A program made the translations under genes and the position numbers. A stretch of DNA of 64,000 nt, from the NCBI GenBank assembly GCA_963719165.1, contig CAVRAV010000002.1, positions 19,462 through 83,461 of the forward strand, written 5' to 3'. This document shows positions 9,341 through 18,593 of the stretch, piece by piece. The DNA is from JAOUEA01 sp963719165 (lineage in GTDB: Bacteria > Actinomycetota > UBA4738 > HRBIN12). The notes under the pieces are model-generated. The model was not told the DNA's origin. It did not search any database and was given only the letters and a program-made list of their open reading frames with translations. Position 1 is the stretch's first letter, and every line of letters starts with the position of its first letter.

Positions 9341-10380
9341 GGCGGGGATGACCACGATCTCGCTCTGAACGAGCGAGACGTGCACGGTGAGGTCGGGGCG
9401 CGCCGCATGGATCCTCGAGGCGACATCGCGCGCGATGGCCTCGCCACTCGACGGAGGTCCCTCCAGCGTCACGTTCACGACGTCGCCGCTCGCGTCGACG
9501 GATGCGAGTTGCACGCCGGTACCGGCCAACGCGCTGCTCGCCCTGCTCCTGATCGCGTACTCGATCCGCGTGTCGCCGGCGATGCGGGATCCGGTGATCG
9601 CGAGCGGGATCGCGATGAGCGCCGTGGCCACGGCGATGACGATCGCGGCGGGCCGTCGGCTCGTTCGACGCTGGGCGAACGCCACGCGGCCGTAGCCCAT
9701 GATCGCGAGCAGGCCGCCGCCGGCGATCAGGATCGCAAGGAAGTTGGTGAGGAACAGCAGCATCGCGCCGGCCGACGCGCTCGGGTCGTGGTTGGCGAGC
9801 ATGATGCCCACCACACACAGGGGCGGCACCAACGAGATGGCGATGGCGACGCCCGGCAGCGTGTCCGAAACGTTGCGACGACTGAGCGCGAACCCGCCCG
9901 CGGCCCCGCTGGCGAGCGCCACGATGAGGTCGGAGAGCCGGGGGCTCACGCGGCCCGCCACCTGGGCGTTCGTGGTGGCGTCCACCACGGCCGGGCTCGC
10001 CAGGCCGAACAGGAACGACAGCCCGATCGCCGTCGCGACGCCGGCGAGCACCGTGAGCAGGCCGCGGCCGAGATGGGCGAGATCGCCGGTCACGACGGCC
10101 AGGGCGCTGGCCATGATCGGGGTCATGAGGGGCGCGACGATCATGGCGCCGATGACCGTCGCCGTGGAGTCCGTGATCACGCCTCCGGAAGCGATAACCA
10201 CCGACAGCACCAGCAGGACGCGAACCTGACGTAGGGATCGCGGCCGCCCTCCCGGTCGAACCAGAGCTTGTCCGCGAGGTCGGCGAGGTCTTCGCGCCCC
10301 ACCGGCCCTCCGTGGATGAGGTCACCGAGGGATGTCATCCGTCCGACGGGCCGGCGTGGCTCCTCATGATCGGTCTGCAT
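9332..10380 (-). CDS. DUF389 membrane protein, one frameshift
   Basis: About 345 residues. A short cytoplasmic N-terminus (GREDLADLADKLWFDREGG) precedes the DUF389 signature VIASGGVITDSTATVIGAMI, VAPLMTPIM, and five or six further TM helices. A soluble C-terminal domain of alternating strands follows (VQLASVDASGDVVNVTLEGP, ending SEIVVIPASS). The frame shifts near 10220, between the N-terminal segment and the first TM helix. ATG at 10380 or 10338 could be the start. DUF389 proteins are presumed transporters of unknown substrate. The gene lies between rplA and the lipoprotein gene. Confidence 0.75.
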
Positions 10381-10510
10381 CTGCTCCCGTCCCCGGACGG
10401 CGATTTGGAACGCATCAGCATATCCTCGAACGGCGGCGAGGCTCGGCGAGACGTGGCCGCCGCCTAGACGAGGAGTGTGGGGCTTCCGTCGCGGAGCCGA
10501 TTCCCGGATC

Positions 10511-11228
10511 TCAGGCGTGGGCGGCCTCGATGTCCTTGGCGTGCGAGGCGTCGATCCTCACGCTGGGCCCCATCGTTGACGACACCGCGAGGGTCTTGAT
10601 GTAGCGGCCCTTGGCGGAGGCCGGGCGGACCTTCACGATCTCGTCAACCACCGCGAGGTAGTTCTGCGAGCAACGCCGGCGCCTCGAACGACTTCTTGCC
10701 GAAGATGAGGTGGATGTTGCCCCCCTTGTCGGCCCGGTACTCAACCTTGCCGCCTTTGATGTCCGCGACGGCCTTGCCGATGTCGTTCGTCACCGTGCCC
10801 GTCTTCGGGTTGGGCATGAGCCCGCGCGGACCCAGGACGCGCCCGGCCTTGCCGACCGCCGCCATCATGTCGGGCGTGGCGACCGCCGCGTCGAAGTCGA
10901 TCTCGCCTTTCATGACCTCTTCCACGAGCTCCTCGCCGCCCACGACGTCGGCGCCGGCCTCCTTGGCCTCCCGCGCCTTCTCGCCCACGGCGAACACGCC
11001 CACGCGCACGGACTTGCCGCTGCCGTTGGGCAGCGACACCGTGCCGCGCAGGGCCTGGTCGGCCTTGCGCGTGTCGATCCCCAGGCGGAACGAGACCTCC
11101 ACGGTCTCGTCGAACTTGGCGTCGGGGAACTTCTTCAACAGATCGATGGCCTCGACCGGGCTGGTATTCGCGCTCCAGGTCGAACATGCGGGCGCGTTCT
11201 CGTAGCGCTTGCCGTGTCCGATGGTCAT
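10511..11228 (-). CDS. rplA: 50S ribosomal protein L1, frameshifted in this assembly
   Basis: The L1 sequence is clear: GKRYENA, FDETVEVSFRLGIDTRKAD, GTVSLPNGSGKSVRVGVFAV, GLMPNPKTGTVTNDIGKAV, KGRYIKTLAVSSTMGPSVR. It is spread over different frames: a compensating pair of shifts near 11175-11150 (the segment FDLEREYQP belongs in the gap) and one near 10670. Total length corresponds to about 239 codons, normal for L1. Since rplA is essential in most bacteria and the residues are conserved, the shifts are best read as sequence errors. ATG 11228 overlaps the rplK stop (ATGA). L1 forms the mobile L1 stalk and represses its own operon. Confidence 0.92.
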
Positions 11229-11659
11229 GCCTCCACCTCCACGCCCATGCTCCGCGCCGTGCCCGCGATGATGCGCATGGCCATGTCGACGTCGTTGGCG
11301 TTGAGGTCGTCCATCTTGCGTTCGGCGATCGTGCGAACCTGCGCCGCGCTCAGCATCGCGACCTTGTCGCGGTTGGGGATGGCCGAGCCCTTCTCGATGC
11401 CCGCGGCCTGCTTGATCAACTCGGCGGCCGGCGGCTGCTTGGTGATGAACGAGAACGAGCGGTCCTCGTAGATCGTGAGCTCCACCGGGATGACCTGACC
11501 GCTGTACTGCTGCGTGGCCTCGTTGTACTGCTTGCAGAAATCCATGATGTTCACGCCGTGCTGACCCAGCGCGGTGCCCACGGGCGGGGCGGGGGTGGCG
11601 GCGCCGGCCCTGATCTGCAGCTTGACGAGCGCCATGACCTTCTTGCTCTTCGGTGCCAT
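11225..11659 (-). CDS. rplK: 50S ribosomal protein L11
   Basis: 144 residues, the usual length. The N-terminal domain has the Pro-rich loop seen in thiostrepton-binding L11 (AGAATPAPPVGTALGQHGVN). The C-terminal rRNA-binding domain is also typical (TARSMGVEVEA at the end). L11 binds the GTPase-associated centre of 23S rRNA. It is the first gene of the rplK-rplA pair, 59 bases downstream of nusG, with its stop overlapping the rplA start by four bases, which suggests translational coupling. Confidence 0.97.
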   Translation of the reverse strand: MAPKSKKVMALVKLQIRAGAATPAPPVGTALGQHGVNIMDFCKQYNEATQQYSGQVIPVELTIYEDRSFSFITKQPPAAELIKQAAGIEKGSAIPNRDKVAMLSAAQVRTIAERKMDDLNANDVDMAMRIIAGTARSMGVEVEA

Positions 11660-11718
11660 GAAGCTTTCACCTCCTGCGGTACGAACGGCCGCGAGGCCTC
11701 CCGCGTATCTCGATCGGG

Positions 11719-12937
11719 CTAGACCTTCGCGACCTGGTCGAAGCCCAGCTCGACCGGGGTCTCCCGGTCGAAGATGTTCACGAGCACCTTCAGCTTGGAC
11801 TGATCGAGGTTGATCTCGCTGATGGTGCCGTTGAAGTCCGCGAAGGGGCCGGAGATGATCCGCACCACGTCCTGCTCCTCGAACCCGAGGCGGAACGCGG
11901 GCTTCACCTCCTCCTTCTTCACGACGAGGATCTTCTCCACCTCGCGCTTGGACAGCGGCGTGGGCTTGGAGCCGGTGCCCGCGCTCACGAACCCCGTGAC
12001 GCCCGGCGTGTTGCGCACCACGTACCAGGAGTCGTTGTCGTACTCCATCTTGACGAGCAGGTAGCCGGGGAAGACCTTCTTCTGCACGACCTGCTTCTTG
12101 CCGTTCTTGATCTCCATGACGTCTTCCATGGGGATGTGCACGCGGAAGATCTTGCCTTCCATCTGCATCGTGTGGATGCGCTGCTCGAGGTTGGTCTTCA
12201 CCTTGTTCTCGTAGCCCGCGTACGTGTGCACGACGTACCAGTCGCCGGGTCCGCGGAACGGGTCATCGCGCGCGGGAGGCGCCTCTTCTTCGGCCACGGT
12301 CTCGACGGGCGCCGCCTCGGCGACGGGCTCCGGCTCGGCGACGGGCTCCGGCTCTGCGGCGGGCTCCGGCTCCGGGGCGGGCTCGGGTGACGGCTCCGGC
12401 TCGGCGACCTCGGTTTCGGTCTCGGCGACGCCCTCGGCCTCCACTTCGGCTTCGGGCTCCGACGCGTGCATCGCCTCGGGGGCGAGCTCGCCGTCGCCTT
12501 GGGCGGCCTCCATCTCGAGGTATTCCTCCTGCACGACGGCCTCGACGACGGCTTCCTCCACGGCTTCTTCCACCACTGCGTCGGCCACCGTCTCGATCAC
12601 CTCGGCCTCCACGGCGGCATCCGCGAGGATCTCGTCGGCGACGACTTCGCCGGCTTCCTCCACGACGAGCGCTTCTTCCAGGCCCTCCTCGAAAACCGAT
12701 TCGGCGGCCTCGTCGATCCCCGGAGGCGTCGAGCGCATCGGCCTCGGCGGCGGCCTCGTCGAGGATCTCGCCGGCGGCTTCGTCCGCGATCTCCTCCACC
12801 GCATCCGCCTCCACCGCGGCCTCGACCAGGGTCTCGGTCGCGGCCTCGTCGGCCAGTTCGTGAAGCTCCGCCGCCGCGTCAAGCTCATCGCTCAGGGGCG
12901 CGGCGTCATCGATCGTTGGGTTCTGGTCTTCGTTCAT
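11719..12937 (-). CDS. nusG: Transcription termination/antitermination protein NusG with long acidic N-terminal extension, one frameshift
   Basis: The C-terminal 180 residues are canonical NusG: NGN domain (GDWYVVHTYAGYENKVKTNL, FPGYLLVKMEYDNDSWYVVR, NTPGVTGFV) and KOW domain (GPFADFNGTISEINLDQSKL). In front lies an extension of about 220 residues consisting largely of Glu, Ala, Val and Asp (VVEEAVEEAVVEAVV, PEPSPEPAPEPEPAAEPEP). It starts at ATG 12937 (NEDQNPTIDDAAP) and is interrupted by a frameshift near 12725. Many actinobacterial NusG proteins have acidic N-terminal extensions; this one is unusually long. The gene is 16 bases after secE. Confidence 0.93.
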
Positions 12938-12953
12938 GGGGTCCTTCGGGTCG

Positions 12954-13262
12954 CTAACCGCCGAGCAGCCTGACGATCGTCCTCGTGAACGCATAGTCCA
13001 GTCCGAAGACGAAGGCGGTCATCACCGTGATGGTGACGAGCACCACGACGGTATAGGAAACGAGCTCGGCTCGACTCGGCCAGTCGACCTTCTTGAGCTC
13101 AAGGCGCACCTCGCGCAGGAACTGGCGGGTGCCCGTGCGCTTGCGCTTCTCCTGGGTTTGGGCGCGACGAGCGGTGGCGGCGGGCGCCGAAGCCCGGTCG
13201 GTGCCGGCCTTCTTCTGCTGGCGCTCGGCCTTCTCCTGCATCCGCTTCATCTGTCGGTTCAT
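12954..13262 (-). CDS. secE: Protein translocase subunit SecE
   Basis: 102 residues from ATG 13262 (NRQMKRMQEKAERQQKK); the start lies 12 bases beyond the tRNA-Trp 3' end. A basic, Lys/Arg/Gln-rich N-terminus of about 60 residues leads to the conserved SecE amphipathic helix (FLREVRLELKKVDWPSRAEL) and a single C-terminal TM helix (SYTVVVLVTITVMTAFVFGL). It stabilises SecY in the SecYEG channel. The gene order tRNA-Trp, secE, nusG is the standard one. Confidence 0.95.
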   Translation of the reverse strand: MNRQMKRMQEKAERQQKKAGTDRASAPAATARRAQTQEKRKRTGTRQFLREVRLELKKVDWPSRAELVSYTVVVLVTITVMTAFVFGLDYAFTRTIVRLLGG

Positions 13263-13274
13263 GGTGCTCCCTTG

Positions 13275-13348
13275 CAGGCGCGGAGGGACTTGAACCCCCA
13301 ACCGCCGGTTTTGGAGACCGGTGCTCTACCAAATTGAGCTACGCGCCT
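13275..13348 (-). tRNA. tRNA-Trp (CCA anticodon)
   Basis: The cloverleaf reads on the minus strand: acceptor AGGCGCG with CGCGCCT, D arm GCTCAATTTGGTAGAGC, anticodon stem CCGGT/ACCGG around loop CTCCAAA (anticodon CCA), and a T arm with GTTCAAGTC. No CCA tail is encoded. It lies directly upstream of secE. Confidence 0.95.
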
Positions 13349-13394
13349 CCGCCATCCCTGGTCGCCCCGGTATTGGGGGGACTTCGGAACGACC

Positions 13395-13400
13395 AGTATA
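13395..13400 (-). promoter_or_regulatory. Probable -10 element for tRNA-Trp-secE-nusG
   Basis: TATACT on the minus strand, 47 bases before the tRNA-Trp 5' end. No convincing -35 hexamer is seen at 16-18 bases. Confidence 0.45.
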
Positions 13401-13556
13401 CCGTTGCCTCTTGGGCGCGGGTAGAAGCCCGATGGACATCGGCGCGAAGGTCTCGGACACCCCCGATTTTCCCTACGCTCTTGCGTGTATCCGCCCAGGT
13501 CGTGACCTATGCTCCGGCGGACATCCCGCGGCGGCCCCGGATCGCGGAGAGACGTC

Positions 13557-15287
13557 ATGGCTGAGATCGACGACGAGTACATGCCGGAGCATGCCTCCGG
13601 AGCCCCCCGGCGTGGCTTCTTCCGCCGCCCCGAGGACCCTGCGCAGGATCCGAGCATGACCTCGGAAGAGCGCCGCGTGGCCGAGGCGCTGCAGCGCACC
13701 ATCGACGAACGCATGGAGTCGGGCCTGCGCAACCTCGAGCACGAGGCGACGGGCCTCATGCGCGAGATCGCCGGCGAGGTGTGGCGGGCCGGTGGCAGCG
13801 ACGCGCGTCCCGAGCAGGAACGCATCGTCGCGCTGTTGTCCCGCGACCAGGCGCTGCGCAGCCTCTTGGCCAGCAGCGACGAGCGGTTCCAGTCCCTCGC
13901 CGTTCGTTCCGCGCGTCTGGAGGATCACCTGAACGAGCTCGCTGAGGCCGCCCGCGCCTCTCGCGCCGCCATGGAGGCCGCCGCGGAGGCCGCGCGCGAC
14001 ATCGCCGACTCCCCCACCCTTCAAGGTGTCGAGACCGTGCGCACGCAGCTCGAGCAGGTGGAGGCGCACATCGCGCAGGCCTTCTTGCACTTCGATGAGC
14101 GCGACCGTCACCTCACCGAGACGATCCTGCGCCAGGTCACCGACCACGGCGATCTCATCAGCCGCGAAACCGCGCGCATCGTGGAATCGATGCAGGGCTA
14201 CGTCCAGGGCGGCACGGAGGCCATGGGTCACCTGGCCCAGCGCGTGGAGCAGCACGCCGAGGCCTTCGCCACGCAGGACATCCAGATCGCGAACGACGTG
14301 CGCACGGCCATGCACGCCGAGGCCGAGCCGCTCGCCGAGCGGCTCGAGCTCATCGACGAGCGCGTGGGGCTGCACGGTCGCGCCGCCGACGACGTCCGCG
14401 TGCGCCTCGAGCGGCTCATCGAGGCCCGGATGCGCGGGCTCGCCGAGCTGATCCGCTCGGACTCCACGGCGCTGCGCCGACTGATCGAGGAACGCGAGGC
14501 CTCCGCCGGAGCGGTCACCGACGGGATCGACGGCGAGGCGATCGCCGAGGTCGTGGCGCAGCAGGTGACCATGCGGCTGACCTCGGGCGAGCTCCGCCTG
14601 GAGGACCGGCTCGACAAGATGATGGATCGACAGCTCGTGCGCATCGGCGAGCAGCTCGAGGCGCGCCTGAGCGACCACCTCGAGGCGCGGTTCTCCGGCA
14701 TGGCCGAGATCGTCGCCCTGCGGGCGGCCGAGGCCGCCGACGTGGCCATCGCGTCGAGCTTCGGCTCCAGCCTCGAGCGCATGAACATCAACGTGGGCGC
14801 GATGGAAGGCATCGACTCGATGATCGCGGAAACGCAGGCCGCCGCCGAGGATCGGCTCATGAACCACATCGACGACCGGATGACCGCCATCGCGCGGCTG
14901 ATCCGGTCTGACAACCAGGCGCTCGCACAGAAGGTCACCGAGATGCCGGTCGTGATCCCGGAACCATCGGCTCCTCCCATCGACCCGGAGCTCATGCGGG
15001 AGACCCTGCGCACCATGAAGGAGCTACAGGCGGGGATGGCCACCGAGGTGGTGGGGTCCATCGACACCCGGATCCGCGCGGTGTCGGACCAGCTCCACAC
15101 GGAGACGCAGTCCACCGCCGAGGCCATGATCAAGGTCGCCGAGGTGCTCGGGTCCAAGATCGATCGACTGAGCGTCCGCGTGGACGAGGGCTACGGCAAC
15201 GATCTCCAAGTGGTCATCGATCGGATGAGCGACGCGATCCGCGCGATGTCGCTGGCCGGTCGCGGGCGCTACGAACAGACGGGCTGA
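13557..15287 (+). CDS. Large Ala/Glu/Arg-rich coiled-coil protein of unknown function
   Basis: 576 residues from ATG 13557, with GGAGAG 5 bases upstream. After a short Pro/Arg-rich head (GAPRRGFFRRPEDPAQDPS), almost the whole protein is heptad-like helix rich in Glu, Ala, Arg and Leu (VAEALQRTIDERMESGLRNL, LAERLELIDERVGLHGRAAD). A motif recurs at two places: GLAELIRSDSTALRRLI near residue 300 and AIARLIRSDNQALAQKV near 460. There are no TM segments, signal peptide or enzymatic motifs. Such proteins scaffold the cell envelope, pole or nucleoid in other actinobacteria, but that is analogy only. The gene is inserted between hadB and tRNA-Trp, on the opposite strand to both. Confidence 0.75.
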   Translation: MAEIDDEYMPEHASGAPRRGFFRRPEDPAQDPSMTSEERRVAEALQRTIDERMESGLRNLEHEATGLMREIAGEVWRAGGSDARPEQERIVALLSRDQALRSLLASSDERFQSLAVRSARLEDHLNELAEAARASRAAMEAAAEAARDIADSPTLQGVETVRTQLEQVEAHIAQAFLHFDERDRHLTETILRQVTDHGDLISRETARIVESMQGYVQGGTEAMGHLAQRVEQHAEAFATQDIQIANDVRTAMHAEAEPLAERLELIDERVGLHGRAADDVRVRLERLIEARMRGLAELIRSDSTALRRLIEEREASAGAVTDGIDGEAIAEVVAQQVTMRLTSGELRLEDRLDKMMDRQLVRIGEQLEARLSDHLEARFSGMAEIVALRAAEAADVAIASSFGSSLERMNINVGAMEGIDSMIAETQAAAEDRLMNHIDDRMTAIARLIRSDNQALAQKVTEMPVVIPEPSAPPIDPELMRETLRTMKELQAGMATEVVGSIDTRIRAVSDQLHTETQSTAEAMIKVAEVLGSKIDRLSVRVDEGYGNDLQVVIDRMSDAIRAMSLAGRGRYEQTG

Positions 15288-15302
15288 CGTCGAGGTCCAC
15301 CC

Positions 15303-15731
15303 TCAGCCGAGGCGGACGACCGCTTCGCCGCGTTTGAGCGGCATGTCCACGGTGCCGTCGGCGCGCGTGACCGACACCCAGGTCTCCAGCGTCGCCGTGC
15401 GCGCTTCGGGATCGATCCTGCGCACGGTGCCTCCGGTCACGATCTCTTCCCCCATGGCCACGGGGGCGCGGAACTGGCCGCCGATCTTCACGACGGCCTC
15501 CGCATCGCCGGCCCATTCGCTGACGCAGGCGGCCATGTGCCCCATCGTGAACATCCCGTGGGCGATGATCCCGTCGAACCCGACCTGCCGGGCGAAGTCG
15601 TCGTCTTGATGCAGCGGGTTCTGATCGCGCCCCGCGTCGGCGTAATCCTTCACATCCTCCCGCTCCACGACGCGTCGAAGCTGCGGGAGGTCGTCGCCCA
15701 CCGCCACCTCCTCGAACGCCCGCACGCTCAC
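15303..15731 (-). CDS. MaoC-like (R)-hydroxyacyl-ACP/CoA dehydratase, HadB-like
   Basis: 142 residues. A GTG start at 15731 overlaps the upstream gene's stop (GTGA), giving a tightly coupled pair. The hydratase-2 signature is present: AGRDQNPLHQD, with catalytic-type Asp36 and His41, and then FDGIIAHGMFTMGHMAACV. A hot-dog fold is expected. In mycobacteria HadA plus HadB form the dehydratase of the FAS-II elongation cycle and lie between rpmG2 and trpT-secE, exactly the relative position here. The chain-length substrate in this organism is unknown. Confidence 0.87.
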   Translation of the reverse strand: MSVRAFEEVAVGDDLPQLRRVVEREDVKDYADAGRDQNPLHQDDDFARQVGFDGIIAHGMFTMGHMAACVSEWAGDAEAVVKIGGQFRAPVAMGEEIVTGGTVRRIDPEARTATLETWVSVTRADGTVDMPLKRGEAVVRLG

Positions 15732-16114
15732 ACGGACCCCCGCTCCACCATCGTCGACTTCGCGATACAAACGAGATCCCCGTCCTCGTCCACGATGTCG
15801 GTCACCACGACGATGAATCCGTTCTCCCCGATGGCGCGGATGGAGTCGATCCGGATCGTGGCGGTGACGGTTTCTCCCTCGCGCACCGGGCGACGGTGCA
15901 CGAACTCCTGGGCGCCGTGCACGACCCGCGCGAAGTCGAGCCCGAGCTCATCGTCGTCCACGACCTGTGCGAACGCGAGGTATTCGATCGTGGTCACGAA
16001 GGTGGGCGGCACGCCCTCGGCCTGGTCGAACACCGCGCGGAAGTCCTTCAGGCGCCGCGGATCGACCTCGACCTCGACTGCCGGATAGACCTTCCCCTCA
16101 CTGGCCGCGTTCAC
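15728..16114 (-). CDS. MaoC N-terminal-type dehydratase subunit, HadA-like
   Basis: 128 residues. FAS1-type dehydratase N-terminal hot-dog domain: GVPPTFVTTIEYLAFAQVVD, RVVHGAQEFVHRRPVREGET, VTDIVDEDGDLVCIAKSTM. HadA lacks the catalytic Asp/His dyad and supplies the substrate-binding half of a heterodimer with HadB, which follows with a 4-base overlap. Start ATG 16114. Conservation of the rpmG-hadA-hadB-tRNA-Trp-secE order supports orthology; no HadC is present. Confidence 0.85.
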   Translation of the reverse strand: MNAASEGKVYPAVEVEVDPRRLKDFRAVFDQAEGVPPTFVTTIEYLAFAQVVDDDELGLDFARVVHGAQEFVHRRPVREGETVTATIRIDSIRAIGENGFIVVVTDIVDEDGDLVCIAKSTMVERGSV

Positions 16115-16203
16115 GCCCGGGGACGCTACTTGGGGGATGTCCGGGCGGCAACTTGCGACAGATGCGTGATTCTATGCGGGCCAACGCCTAGGATGCGCTC
16201 GGA

Positions 16204-16983
16204 ATGCCGACGCAGCGGGGGAAGGATCCCATCACGGTCGTGATCGCCGACGACCACCGTTCCTTCGGGGAGGCCCTCGAGGTCGCCCTGGGCAAGGAGC
16301 AGGATCTGCGCGTCATCGAGGTGGTGACCGACGGCGCCCAGGCCGTGGAGACCACGATGGAAGAACACCCCGACGTCGTGCTGCTGGACATGCAGATGCC
16401 CGGCGTCGACGGGATCGAGGCGGCCCGCAAGATCCACGAGGGCAACACCGGCACGGCCGTCATCATCTTGTCTGGTCAGGACGACGACGTGGCCCTCGCG
16501 CGCGCGATCCAGGCGGGCGCTCGCGGCTACCTGCCCAAGACGGAGGCCGTGGGCGGCCTGGCGGACGCGATCCGCCGCGCGCACCGGGGCGAGCCGCTGC
16601 ACACGAGCGAAGAGGTGGATTCGGCGCTGCGCAAGCTTCGGCGTCGTCGCGCCGTCGACGGCGATCTCGCCCAGCGGATCGAGCGTCTCACTCCGCGCGA
16701 GCTGGAGATCCTCCAGCGGATGGCGGACGGCGATCCACCCGAGCAGATCGCGGACGAGCTCGGCATGAGCCGGCACACGCTGCGTACCCACACCCAGAAC
16801 GTGCTGACGAAGCTCGGTGTGCACTCGAAGCTCGAGGCCATCGTCGCCGCCATCCGCTACGGCAAGGTGCGGACCAACAAGATCTCGCGTGAGGGCGACG
16901 CCGTGGACGATCTCCTCGACGACCCTGTGGTCGTTCCCGACGTCGTGCCCGACGTCGTGCCCGACGTCGTTCCCGAGCGCTGA
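16204..16983 (+). CDS. NarL/FixJ-family response regulator with repeat tail
   Basis: 259 residues. The receiver domain has acidic residues D16 and D17, phospho-acceptor D62 (VLLDMQMPG), S90 (IILSG) and K112 (YLPKTE). A LuxR-type HTH spans about 175-235 (LTPRELEILQRMADGDPPEQ, RHTLRTHTQNVLTKLGVHSK). Odd: the C-terminus ends in a direct repeat VVPDVVPDVVPDVVPER encoded by a 12-base tandem unit. It is inserted between hadA and rpmG on the opposite strand, with no kinase nearby. Its HTH and VHSKLEA end resemble the regulator at 2-451. Confidence 0.88.
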   Translation: MPTQRGKDPITVVIADDHRSFGEALEVALGKEQDLRVIEVVTDGAQAVETTMEEHPDVVLLDMQMPGVDGIEAARKIHEGNTGTAVIILSGQDDDVALARAIQAGARGYLPKTEAVGGLADAIRRAHRGEPLHTSEEVDSALRKLRRRRAVDGDLAQRIERLTPRELEILQRMADGDPPEQIADELGMSRHTLRTHTQNVLTKLGVHSKLEAIVAAIRYGKVRTNKISREGDAVDDLLDDPVVVPDVVPDVVPDVVPER

Positions 16984-16986
16984 GCC

Positions 16987-17151
16987 TCAGCGCGTCTCGC
17001 GGTGCGCCGTGTGCTGGCGGCACCACCGGCAGTACTTCTTCAGCTCGATGCGCTCGCGATCGTTCACCTTGTTCTTGACCGTGTTGTAGTTGCGCCGCTT
17101 GCACTCGGTGCAGGCGAGCGTGATCTTTGGGCGGTTGTCGGCCTTGGCCAT
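16987..17151 (-). CDS. rpmG: 50S ribosomal protein L33
   Basis: 54 residues, start ATG 17151 (AKADNRPKITLACTECKRR). It keeps both CxxC pairs (Cys14/17 and Cys41/44), so it is the zinc-binding form. It is located just downstream of tuf on the same strand, with 9 bases between, and its stop faces the convergent response-regulator stop 3 bases away. L33 sits near the 50S E site. Confidence 0.93.
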   Translation of the reverse strand: MAKADNRPKITLACTECKRRNYNTVKNKVNDRERIELKKYCRWCRQHTAHRETR

Positions 17152-17160
17152 GTTCGATCC

Positions 17161-18345
<1,185 letters not shown>

Positions 18346-18378
18346 CTCTTGGGTCCCTTCCCCGTGAGCTTGGGCCGG

Positions 18379-18450
18379 TAGCGGCGGGTGGACTCGAACC
18401 ACCGACACAGCGATTATGAGCCGCTTGCTCTGCCCCTGAGCTACGCCGCC
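18379..18450 (-). tRNA. tRNA-Met (elongator, CAT anticodon)
   Basis: Minus-strand cloverleaf: acceptor GGCGGCG/CGCCGCT (a G1-U72 wobble, as in many actinobacterial elongator tRNA-Met), D arm GCTCAGGGGCAGAGC, anticodon loop CTCATAA, T arm with GTTCGAGTC. It precedes tuf. Confidence 0.93.
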
Positions 18451-18464
18451 GCGTGCGGTCCATC

Positions 18465-18488
18465 AGTGTATCGAGCCGGAACCCCCAG
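18465..18488 (-). promoter_or_regulatory. Probable promoter of tRNA-Met-tuf-rpmG
   Basis: On the minus strand TACACT (18470-18465) lies 15 bases before the tRNA, with a TGCCAC-like -35 about 17 bases further upstream. Confidence 0.4.
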
Positions 18489-18593
18489 TGGCAGCCGGGC
18501 CGCCTCGCGACCCTGCTGGGGCGCCGGGGGGTAGGCTTATCCGGCCAACCATCAGCCCGCGTTCACCATTTCCGTCAACGAGGAGTTCCTTAG

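Noticed and set aside
10511..11228. rplA as a true pseudogene
   Set aside because: All L1 motifs and total length are preserved, shifts are compensated, and no second copy is seen. Sequencing indels are more likely.
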